DNA of 64,000 nt from Calditrichia bacterium (lineage in GTDB: Bacteria; Calditrichota; Calditrichia; RBG-13-44-9; J075). Positions 26,127 to 33,788 of this stretch are shown here, piece after piece. Made by a program: the position numbers and the translations under genes. Position 1 is the first letter of the stretch. Each line of letters starts with the position of its first letter. The notes beneath the pieces were generated by a model. It was given only the letters and a program-made list of their open reading frames with translations, ran no database searches and was not told the DNA's origin. Location: NCBI GenBank assembly GCA_028284905.1, contig JANQQU010000063.1, positions 28,226 through 92,225 on the forward strand, in the 5' to 3' direction.

Positions 26127-27644
26127 ATGAGAAAAATTCAAACCAAATTTATACTTATTTTTATCGGGATAGTGGTTATACCGCTGTTTCCCCTGGCCTG
26201 GTTGGTGAATGGTTTAGTGCTGGAGGGCTATCAACTCGGGGTAAATCCGCAGGTAGAAACCGTGCTGGAGAATAGCGTTGGTTTTTCCCAGGAAATTTAC
26301 CAGACCCGAAAGGTTGAATTGGCAAATCAACTGGAACATATGATCGACCGCCAGCTGAATGAATCCCCGAACAGAGAAACAATTTCTTCCATCGAATTTC
26401 CCGCTGAAGCAGATGGCTGGCAATGGATGGCTTACCAGGTGCGTGAGCACAGCGGCACTTTAATCTTTGAGAAATATCAGCAGGGCGTTTCTGTAGAAAA
26501 TACCTCCCTGGGAAACGCCAGTTTCATCGATCGCCTGCGCGAAGCTGATAGTGATAAGCAGATTATCGCCAACCGGGGGGAGAATTTATTTATCGCTCTG
26601 GAGCGCCGGGCAGCTGCTGCGGATACGCTATACTTTTCCCTGGCCGGAAAGATGACCGACGAATTTTTAGCAAACAGTGATCATGTCGTCGATGTCCTTC
26701 AACTATATCGTACCATGACCCTCTCCCCGGAATCTATTTTTGCCAGCTTTCAAAAAACTTTCCTCTTCATTGCACTGGTTATTTTGGTAATCGCAGTCGT
26801 AGTGGCTATCTGGCTATCCCGGCGAATTACCCGGCCATTGGCAGCGCTGGTGACTGGTACGGAAGAGCTGGGGCGAGGGAATCTGGATTATCGTATTACC
26901 CAAACAACCAATGATGAAATCGGGGAATTGGTGCAGCATTTTAATCGGATGGGGAGCGAGCTGAAAGAATCCCAGGAAAGAGCGATCTACCTGGAAAAAA
27001 TGGCGGCCTGGCAGGAAATCGCCCGCAGATTGGCCCATGAAATTAAGAATCCATTAACGCCAATTCAGTTAACTATTCAGGAGATGGTCGATCAGTATGA
27101 GGGGGAAGACCAGGATTATGCCCAGTTATTGCAGGAGTGCCATGGGATCATTCGGGAAGAGATCGATAATTTACGCCGGCTGGTCCGAGAGTTCTCCGAC
27201 TTTGGGCGCTTGCCGGAATTACAACGCAGTCCCGGCGACATCAATGCATTAATCCGCGATGTTGAAGGATTATATACCCATCGGAAAATTGACTCGCAAT
27301 TGGCGAATGGATTACCGGAAATAAATTTTGATGAAGACCGTATCCGTCGCGTCCTGATAAACCTGATTGAAAATGCCGCCCAGGCAGACCCGAAAGAGCA
27401 ACCGATTTGCATAACTTCGCAGATGAAAAACGAAGGTGTCCTCATTACTGTCGAAGATAAAGGTACTGGCGTTTCAGCGGAAATTCAGGAGAAAATCTTC
27501 GAGCCATATTTTACCACAAAAAATAACGGTATCGGTCTCGGCCTGGCGATCACTCGAAAAATGGTGGAAGAGCATGGGGGAAATATTTCTCTGGCCTCAA
27601 CACCGGGGGAAGGAAGTATTTTCTCTATCTGGTTACCGGCGTAG
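26127..27644 (+). CDS. NtrY-type sensor histidine kinase
   Basis: 505 residues. Membrane helix 1 (about 6-30), an extracytoplasmic domain, helix 2 (about 215-237, FLFIALVILVIAVVVAIWL), HAMP (RRITRPLAALVTGTEELG), HisKA with His304 in ARRLAHEIKNPLTP, and HATPase_c with NLIENAAQAD, EDKGTGVS and GIGLGLAI. The HEIKNPLTPIQ motif is characteristic of NtrY. ATG at 26127 begins just before the first membrane helix; the frame is open upstream but through a hairpin. It pairs with the sigma54 activator 122 bases downstream. The input signal is unknown. Confidence 0.9.
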   Translation: MRKIQTKFILIFIGIVVIPLFPLAWLVNGLVLEGYQLGVNPQVETVLENSVGFSQEIYQTRKVELANQLEHMIDRQLNESPNRETISSIEFPAEADGWQWMAYQVREHSGTLIFEKYQQGVSVENTSLGNASFIDRLREADSDKQIIANRGENLFIALERRAAAADTLYFSLAGKMTDEFLANSDHVVDVLQLYRTMTLSPESIFASFQKTFLFIALVILVIAVVVAIWLSRRITRPLAALVTGTEELGRGNLDYRITQTTNDEIGELVQHFNRMGSELKESQERAIYLEKMAAWQEIARRLAHEIKNPLTPIQLTIQEMVDQYEGEDQDYAQLLQECHGIIREEIDNLRRLVREFSDFGRLPELQRSPGDINALIRDVEGLYTHRKIDSQLANGLPEINFDEDRIRRVLINLIENAAQADPKEQPICITSQMKNEGVLITVEDKGTGVSAEIQEKIFEPYFTTKNNGIGLGLAITRKMVEEHGGNISLASTPGEGSIFSIWLPA

Positions 27645-27648
27645 AAGA

Positions 27649-27748
27649 GAATGCGGAATGGCGAATGCGGAATTCGGAATGGTGAATTGGGAACTCAATC
27701 TTTTGCATTTATAATTCCGCATTCCGAGTTCGACATTCCGCATTCCAA
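27649..27748. repeat. Heptamer-reiterated inverted repeat between kinase and regulator
   Basis: The left arm is seven consecutive 7-base words starting GAA (GAATGCG, GAATGGC, GAATGCG, GAATTCG, GAATGGT, GAATTGG, GAACTCA; 27649-27697). The right arm is five words of the complementary type (ATTCCGC, ATTCCGA, GTTCGAC, ATTCCGC, ATTCCAA; 27714-27748). It folds into a long imperfect hairpin and separates the two genes of a two-component system. Confidence 0.8.
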
Positions 27749-27766
27749 AACTAAAAGGCAATCATT

Positions 27767-29119
27767 ATGAAAAACCTATCCGTCCATATCGTTGATGACG
27801 AGAAAAATATCCGCCGCTCATTTGAGTTAATTCTGCGGACAAAATCCTTTCGGGTAAAATCATTCCCCGATGCCCCTGCATTTCTGGAGGCTTGTGAGGA
27901 AGATGCACCGGATGTCGTCTTCATGGATGTGATGATGCCGGAAATGGATGGCATCGAAGCGCTTAAAAGGCTGAAGGAGTTATCACCGGATACTGAAGTG
28001 GTGATGATTTCCGGGCACGCCACGCTCAGCAATGCCGTGGAAGCGACGCGTGCCGGCGCATACGACTTTCTCGAGAAGCCGCTGCAGAAAGAAAAAATCC
28101 TGCTGACGCTGAAGCATTTGCAGGAACGACGGTCACTGGCCAGTCAATATAATCGCCTGCAGCAATCGGTCTCCGAACAATATCGCATTATTGGCGAATC
28201 TCCGGAAATCCAGGGGGTAATGAAAAAGATTGAAAAAGTCGCACCCACCGATAGCAAAGTCCTGATTACCGGTGAGAGCGGGGTTGGGAAAGAGCTGGTT
28301 GCCTATGCGATTCATCAAAATAGCCCGCGCGCTCGGGAAGCCTTTATAAAAATGAACTGCGCTGCTATCCCGGAAGATTTAATCGAAAGCGAACTCTTTG
28401 GAAACGAAAAAGGCGCTTTTACCGGCGCCTCCGAACGGCGGGACGGAAAATTTGCCCAGGCTCATCTCGGCACGCTATTTCTGGATGAAGTTGGCGACAT
28501 GAGTCTGCGAGTGCAAACTAAAGTGCTGCGGGTGTTGCAGGATGGCGAGTTTCAGCGCGTCGGAGGAAAAGAGATTCTTAAAGCGGATGTGCGCATTATC
28601 GCCGCAACGAATCGCAATCTGGAAGAGATGACTGCCAATGGCGAGTTTCGTGAAGACCTCTATTTTCGCCTAAACGTACTACCGATTGAAATGCCCCCTT
28701 TGCGGGCGCGCGCCGGCGATGTCACCCTATTGACAAAACATTTCCTCGAAAAATATTGTTCGAAAAATAATCGACGTACCCCAGTGGTGGATAAAGCAGT
28801 GTTTAATATTCTCGAAAGCTATCACTGGCCGGGAAATATCCGGGAATTACAAAACCTGGTAGAGCGGCTGATTATTCTCTCTGATGAAAACCAGATAGGG
28901 CTCGACGATCTTCCCGGCCACCTACGCCAAACAAACTTTCCGGTCAACGAGATAACGCCGGGCAGCAAAACCCTTAATGAAGTGCGGGAAGCAGTCGAGA
29001 AAGCCTATATCGAGCAATGTCTTGCTCACGCCGGAGGGAATGTCTCTCAAGCCGCCCGCCTGCTGGGAATGGAGCGGACAAATCTACACAAAAAGATGAA
29101 ATCCCTGGGGCTTCGTTGA
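27767..29119 (+). CDS. NtrC family sigma54-dependent response regulator
   Basis: 450 residues. Receiver with DDE and Asp54 (FMDVMMPEMDG), then an AAA+ domain with Walker A GESGVGKE, the sigma54-contact loop KGAFTGA, Walker B LFLDEVGD and a C-terminal Fis-type HTH (GNVSQAARLLGMERTNLHKK). It is activated by phosphotransfer from the upstream NtrY-like kinase and drives sigma54 promoters by ATP hydrolysis. AAAAGG lies 8 bases before the ATG. It contains everything needed for function. The regulon is unknown. Confidence 0.94.
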   Translation: MKNLSVHIVDDEKNIRRSFELILRTKSFRVKSFPDAPAFLEACEEDAPDVVFMDVMMPEMDGIEALKRLKELSPDTEVVMISGHATLSNAVEATRAGAYDFLEKPLQKEKILLTLKHLQERRSLASQYNRLQQSVSEQYRIIGESPEIQGVMKKIEKVAPTDSKVLITGESGVGKELVAYAIHQNSPRAREAFIKMNCAAIPEDLIESELFGNEKGAFTGASERRDGKFAQAHLGTLFLDEVGDMSLRVQTKVLRVLQDGEFQRVGGKEILKADVRIIAATNRNLEEMTANGEFREDLYFRLNVLPIEMPPLRARAGDVTLLTKHFLEKYCSKNNRRTPVVDKAVFNILESYHWPGNIRELQNLVERLIILSDENQIGLDDLPGHLRQTNFPVNEITPGSKTLNEVREAVEKAYIEQCLAHAGGNVSQAARLLGMERTNLHKKMKSLGLR

Positions 29120-29120
29120 T

Positions 29121-29168
29121 TACTGGCGGTTGGCAGCAATTTTGCCCCTGCCAACTGCCACCAGTATT
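29121..29168 (+). terminator. Hairpin after the NtrC-type gene, built of heptamers
   Basis: TACTGGCGGTTGGCAG pairs imperfectly with CTGCCAACTGCCACCAGTA, followed by TTTT. It starts one base after the stop. The right arm contains repeated 7-base words (CTGCCAA, CTGCCAC), so it belongs to the same structural class as the heptamer repeats. A weak terminator is possible. Confidence 0.55.
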
Positions 29169-29256
29169 TTAGCCCTCCACTATAACAACATCCTGCCGAC
29201 AATATAAAAATGAACCAAAAGAATCGCCCAAAACACCCGAGCAATAAAAAGCCACG

Positions 29257-29305
29257 ACTAACAACTGTTCACTGATAACTGACAACTGTCCACTGACAAC
29301 TTCCA
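29257..29305. repeat. Tandem heptamer array (ACTnnnn x7)
   Basis: Seven consecutive 7-base words: ACTAACA, ACTGTTC, ACTGATA, ACTGACA, ACTGTCC, ACTGACA, ACTTCCA. It is a short degenerate tandem array like the STRR heptamer repeats of filamentous cyanobacteria. Its complementary arm is not obvious, so it may be half of an element. Confidence 0.75.
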
Positions 29306-29350
29306 ACCTTAAAAAAATATATTCACGCCGGGGGGGAAGGAGTCGCTTGC

Positions 29351-29415
29351 CTGTATAGTTTATCGGGGCTACCAAGGGGAATCCTATACAGTTTATTCAC
29401 TTATAAGGAGTATCA
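29351..29415 (+). promoter_or_regulatory. 5' leader of the first secreted protein: hairpin plus ribosome site
   Basis: CTGTATAG and CTATACAG (29351-29391) flank a G-rich loop, followed by TTTATTCACTTATAAGGAG and the ATG. The leader of the second secreted-protein gene (33717-33788) has the same order: G-rich loop, GGAAATCCT, ATTCATCTTAT and AAAGGAG. Confidence 0.4.
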
Positions 29416-32400
29416 ATGACTAAGCGATTCAACATTCAAACACTAATGATTCTTTTACTGATGTTTTGCGGAAGCGGCTATCTCTTTGCTCAGGGCTCTC
29501 CCAATGTGCCTTTGCTGGTAAATGTGAATCCGCATCCCAGTGCCGGTTATAATGAGGTTTGGGGCTATACCGCACCGGATGGCCGGGAATATGCACTGCT
29601 CGGCGTTCAAAACGGAACCAGTGTTATCGATATTACAGATACTGATAACCCATCCGAAATCAATTTTATTCCCAGCAATAGCAGTCTCTGGAAAGACCTT
29701 AAAACTTACCAGCACTATGCATATGCTGTCAATGAAAGTGGCGGTGGATTACAGATCATCGATCTTTCCGACCTGCCGAATTCTGCACCGCTGGTTGCCA
29801 CTTTTAATGGCTTTAATACCTCACACAATATTTACATCGACGAAGAGACTGGCATCATGCTCGCCGAAGGTAGCTTTGGTAGTGCTGTCCGGGTAATCAG
29901 CCTGGCCGATCCGCTTAATCCGGTCGAGATCTCCACTTTTGGCGTCGAATGTCATGACATCATCTACCAGGATGGCATCGCTTATGTCTCCGAAGGTAAT
30001 CAAGGCAGCTTCGGTGTTTACGACTTAACGGATCCGTCTGATCCGTTTTTTATTACGCAGATCAATGTGCCTTCCGCCGGTTATGCGCACAATGCCTGGC
30101 CAACCGAAGATGGACAGTTTCTGATGACTACTGAAGAAACCGGCGGCAAAACGATTAAAATGTGGGATGTCTCCGATCCGACCAACGCCAGTATTACCGA
30201 TCAGGTACTCGGGCCGAACGGATTGGCGCATAACACCCACATTAAGGGAAATTATGCTTACGTTTCCCACTACTCTGTCGGTTTAAGAATTTATGACATT
30301 ACTGATAAATATGATATTCTCGACGCCGGTCATTATGACACCTATCCCAATGGCAATGGCGGCGGTTTCGATGGCGCATGGGGCGCATATCCTTTCTTCC
30401 GTTCCGGAAAAGTATTGATCTCGGATCAAACTACCGGTCTTTATGTGGTTTATTTTGCCGGTGCCCGGGAAGGGGATGATGACGATCCGAATGCCCCGAC
30501 AGACGTTGCTGCATACAGTGACTATAACACACCGACTGAAATTACCCTTACCTGGAGCGACCCCACGGAATTTTTCGGTGGAGGGACGCTGAACCCGGAA
30601 GATTTCACTATAGAGGTTGAACGGGATGGTAATCCGGTGGGCTCTATTGCCGGTGGCACGGAAACTTTCAGCGATAATGGCTTAACCGATGGTCAGCTCT
30701 ACAACTATGAAGTTTATGCAAAAGTGATTGCTACAGACAGCACCAGTGAAGCGCGCACTGCCGAATGGCATGCGGGTGGATCTCCGGTACCTGCCGCGCC
30801 GGCAAATCTAAGTTGTAGCCCGACCGTCAGCGATGTGACTCTGACCTGGGAAGATCCGACGACACAGTCCGATGGCACTCCATTGGATGATCTGGCAGAA
30901 ATTAATATCTATCGCAATGGCGCCTTGATTAACACCGTTGCCGCCGGCACCGGCAGTTATGTCGATACGCCCCCAACCGGCTTTTCTTATGATTATCACC
31001 TGACAGCGGTTGATAGCGAAGTACCGGCAAACGAAAGTGCGCCGGGGAACACGGTTAATTGTTACGCCGGTGATGTGCCGGACTTTCTCGTTTGGGTGGG
31101 TCCGGATGCGATCGGTCCTGGTGCGGACAGTGGCGACAGCCTTTTTGCAGCACTAATCGCCAATGGGGAAAGTGCTTTCCTGACAAACGATCTTTTTGAA
31201 TTTGGCGGGTTGGATGTTTATGAAGGTGTTTTCGTGGTATTAGGCATCTTTGGTGATAATCACGTTCTCAATGGCAATGCGCCGGAAGCCGATGCCCTGG
31301 AAGCCTATTTGCAAAACGGCGGCCGCCTCTATCTCGAAGGTGGCGATTGTTATAACTATGATCCGGATCAGGGTGCTTATAATATTCGTCCCTGGTTTGG
31401 CGTAGATGATGGCCCCGATGGTAGCGGCGATGTCGATGGCATTACCGGTCTCAACGATCTGTCCGCATTTTCCTTCGCATATAATGGCGCAGATAACTGG
31501 ATGGACGAATTACAGCCAAACGGCTCAGTCGGTATCTGGAAAAATGCCGATAATTCCGACATTAGCGGTGTGTTTTATGATGGTTTTGGCAGCGGTACTT
31601 CTATTGGGGTGGTTCCCTCTTTTGGTGGATTGGTCGATAATGGCAGTGTGCCGCTCCGGGAAGGCACTTTTAGTGCGACCGCAGAAAAGCCGGCCCAGCC
31701 GTTAACCCGCGAAGCCGTAAAAAAACGGACAGCAAAAGCGCCCCGGAAACCATTTGTGAAAAAAGCTGCCTGGTATCCGGAATTAAAGGAGCAGCGTAAG
31801 CCTGCCAACGAGCTTTTTAAAGTAACATCCCGTGGCGTGGAAATTTTTGCCAATACCAAAGTCGACCTAATGGCTGCATACCTGGGAATGCTCGGATATA
31901 CCGGCGGCCCGCGCATCTGGATGAACGCTTCTAACGTTAGCCACACTTCCCCGGTTGGCGGCAATGGTAACGAAACAGTACGCATTTTTAATACCGGTAG
32001 CGCCTCGGGCGAAGATCTTTCTTTCAGCATTACCGCAAACCCGGCAGTTGCCTGGTTAAATATCGATCCGGCATCTGGCACACTGGCCAGCGGTGAGTGG
32101 GTAGATGTTGTTTTTTCATTCGATGCTAATGGCCTCAACGGAGGCAGCTACAACACTATGTTGGAAATTACCAGCAACGACGCCAATTCGCCGATGGTCG
32201 AACTCCCGGTTGAGTTAGTGGTTGATGCAGTAGCGGCAATCGTTCTGGAAACCGGTAGTGTGGATTTCGACACCGTTTTTGTTGGGGAACAGTCCACCGC
32301 CGAATTTTATGTCTACAACGAAGGTGGCGCGACGCTGGACGTGACGGAACTCAGTGCTACCCACGGCGCCTTTACGGTAAATACGTCCCCATTCTCGGTA

Positions 32401-32853
32401 CTGGCCGGTGATAGTCAGGCTGTTTCGGTAACTTTTGCACCGGCAGAGGTTGGTAGTTTTGCCGCCCAGTTGAAGATTGCCAGCAATAGCCAGGATGCCG
32501 ATACCGTAACCGTTGATTTACAGGGCGTCGGTGCCTTGGTGACCGGCATTAACGGCAATACCGGGCTACCGGAAACGTTTGCCGTGAAGCCGAACTATCC
32601 CAATCCTTTCAATCCATCAACCCGAATTGAATTTCAATTACCGGAAGCCGCCACGGTTAGCCTGGACATTTATAATATGCTTGGGCAAAAGGTGCGTTCG
32701 CTGGTCAATAGCCAATCACTTTCCGCAGGGTATCATATTGCCGAATGGGATGGCAGAAATTCGGAGGGTAACTGGGTAGGCAGTGGTATATACATATATC
32801 GCTTTTCCGCGGGTAAATTTACACAGACTCGCAAAATGATTTTGATGAAGTAA
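29416..32853 (+). CDS. Secreted choice-of-anchor-B protein with FN3, amidotransferase-like module and Type IX sorting tail
   Basis: 1145 residues. Signal peptide (about 1-25). Residues 30-350 carry LVIVD-type repeats (SVIDITDTDNPSEIN; LQIIDLSDLPNSAPLV) forming a beta-propeller of the choice-of-anchor-B type. FN3 domains at about 363-455 and 459-553 follow. An alpha/beta domain (about 556-745, FLVWVGPDAIGPG ... GGRLYLEGGD ... IGVVPSFGG) resembles a class-I glutamine-amidotransferase fold. A basic linker (KPFVKKAAWYPEL), an Ig-like HYDIN/choice-of-anchor-D part (about 831-1040) and a C-terminal sorting domain (NYPNPFNP ... GSGIYIYRF) follow. It would cross the outer membrane by Type IX secretion and be surface-bound. 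Function is unknown; probably adhesive or protein-binding. Confidence 0.88.
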   Translation: MTKRFNIQTLMILLLMFCGSGYLFAQGSPNVPLLVNVNPHPSAGYNEVWGYTAPDGREYALLGVQNGTSVIDITDTDNPSEINFIPSNSSLWKDLKTYQHYAYAVNESGGGLQIIDLSDLPNSAPLVATFNGFNTSHNIYIDEETGIMLAEGSFGSAVRVISLADPLNPVEISTFGVECHDIIYQDGIAYVSEGNQGSFGVYDLTDPSDPFFITQINVPSAGYAHNAWPTEDGQFLMTTEETGGKTIKMWDVSDPTNASITDQVLGPNGLAHNTHIKGNYAYVSHYSVGLRIYDITDKYDILDAGHYDTYPNGNGGGFDGAWGAYPFFRSGKVLISDQTTGLYVVYFAGAREGDDDDPNAPTDVAAYSDYNTPTEITLTWSDPTEFFGGGTLNPEDFTIEVERDGNPVGSIAGGTETFSDNGLTDGQLYNYEVYAKVIATDSTSEARTAEWHAGGSPVPAAPANLSCSPTVSDVTLTWEDPTTQSDGTPLDDLAEINIYRNGALINTVAAGTGSYVDTPPTGFSYDYHLTAVDSEVPANESAPGNTVNCYAGDVPDFLVWVGPDAIGPGADSGDSLFAALIANGESAFLTNDLFEFGGLDVYEGVFVVLGIFGDNHVLNGNAPEADALEAYLQNGGRLYLEGGDCYNYDPDQGAYNIRPWFGVDDGPDGSGDVDGITGLNDLSAFSFAYNGADNWMDELQPNGSVGIWKNADNSDISGVFYDGFGSGTSIGVVPSFGGLVDNGSVPLREGTFSATAEKPAQPLTREAVKKRTAKAPRKPFVKKAAWYPELKEQRKPANELFKVTSRGVEIFANTKVDLMAAYLGMLGYTGGPRIWMNASNVSHTSPVGGNGNETVRIFNTGSASGEDLSFSITANPAVAWLNIDPASGTLASGEWVDVVFSFDANGLNGGSYNTMLEITSNDANSPMVELPVELVVDAVAAIVLETGSVDFDTVFVGEQSTAEFYVYNEGGATLDVTELSATHGAFTVNTSPFSVLAGDSQAVSVTFAPAEVGSFAAQLKIASNSQDADTVTVDLQGVGALVTGINGNTGLPETFAVKPNYPNPFNPSTRIEFQLPEAATVSLDIYNMLGQKVRSLVNSQSLSAGYHIAEWDGRNSEGNWVGSGIYIYRFSAGKFTQTRKMILMK
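30502..31908 (+). repeat. Shared FN3-FN3-amidotransferase-like module, copy A
   Basis: About 1.4 kb encoding residues 363-831 of the choice-of-anchor-B protein. It begins AAYSDYNTPTEITLTW and ends NTKVDLMAAYLG. It is homologous in order and sequence to 35259-36672 and 36684-38106 in the next gene, indicating segmental duplication within and between the two genes. Confidence 0.85.
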
Positions 32854-32874
32854 AATATCTCTTTGAATAAAGTT

Positions 32875-32926
32875 ATACAGGCAGATCTTTAATTGGTAAA
32901 GTGTCTGCCTGTATTCTGTTGTTTTC
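32875..32926 (+). terminator. Rho-independent terminator after the first secreted-protein gene
   Basis: ATACAGGCAGA and TCTGCCTGTAT form a perfect 11-bp stem with an 18-base loop, followed by TCTGTTGTTTTCT. Confidence 0.75.
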
Positions 32927-33788
32927 TATGACTTTGAATGTGTTCTTTTGAAACAGCTAAGAAGCGTATGCACATGTTTTCAGCCTTAAACTGTTATTTA
33001 CCAAAAATTAGCAGAATAAGATGTTTGAAATAATTGTTCATTGCAGTATCTTAAAGACGCTCTCTTCTTGATAGCTTTTTCGATATGTTCGTAACCCTGA
33101 TGATCTGATAGTAAGCGGAAGTGCCATAATTTGCACATCCTTATTATAGATATAAGCTTGTTATTTACCCCTGATCATACTCATCGCGATCTTCGGTATC
33201 GATAAGTGTTTTCTCTTTTTTTAGTATCTCTTTTACAGGTGACAATCGCTGGATGAACGAACGATTCTTGGTTTTTGTAACATCATCTTTGCTTTATAAA
33301 ACAACCGCTTGTCTGCAGAATGTTTCCCAACAATGCCTGCAGACGATTAATAAGCCAGCAAACCTGCTGCTGTTTTTTCAGGTCTGGCAAAGTATCTTAC
33401 TTCAGGAAAAAACTCAGAAATTGTCAGCTCGCCTAAAAACCCTTTCGTTATTTGATAAAAAATTTGCTAATTATCCGGAATTGAAAATATTTCCAAACCA
33501 ATTCCCATTTTCCCAACAGAATCGGAGTTTCTGTTACTTTTAAAGCCAGTCTTTCAGCATGCTGTTTATCAGAATGAACAAAATTTGTGCAGACAAAAAG
33601 ATATATGTCATAGTTCTACATTTCATTATTCCTGATACCAACATTCTTGAAGTTGGGCAGAGGATTTTGAGATGGTTTACGATTTACAAAGCTAAATAAT
33701 TTACTAAATCCCTCAGGTGTTTCTATGGGGTTGAGAGTACTCATAGGAAATCCTGTAATTAATCATTCATCTTATTAAAGGAGTTTTT
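32927..33788. other. Long AT-rich intergenic region before the protease gene
   Basis: Over 800 bases with no convincing gene. One 96-codon ATG frame (33253-33543) has a weak ribosome site, Asn/Gln/Phe-rich product and no recognisable domain. The last 70 bases form a leader resembling that of the previous gene. The length suggests regulated expression or a lost gene. Confidence 0.4.

Noticed and set aside
29330..29400. Known riboswitch upstream of the first secreted protein
   Set aside because: The stem and G-rich loop do not match c-di-GMP, cobalamin or other consensus cores I know; kept only as a leader hairpin.
33253..33543. 96-codon frame in the long gap before the protease gene
   Set aside because: Weak ribosome site, biased composition, no domain.
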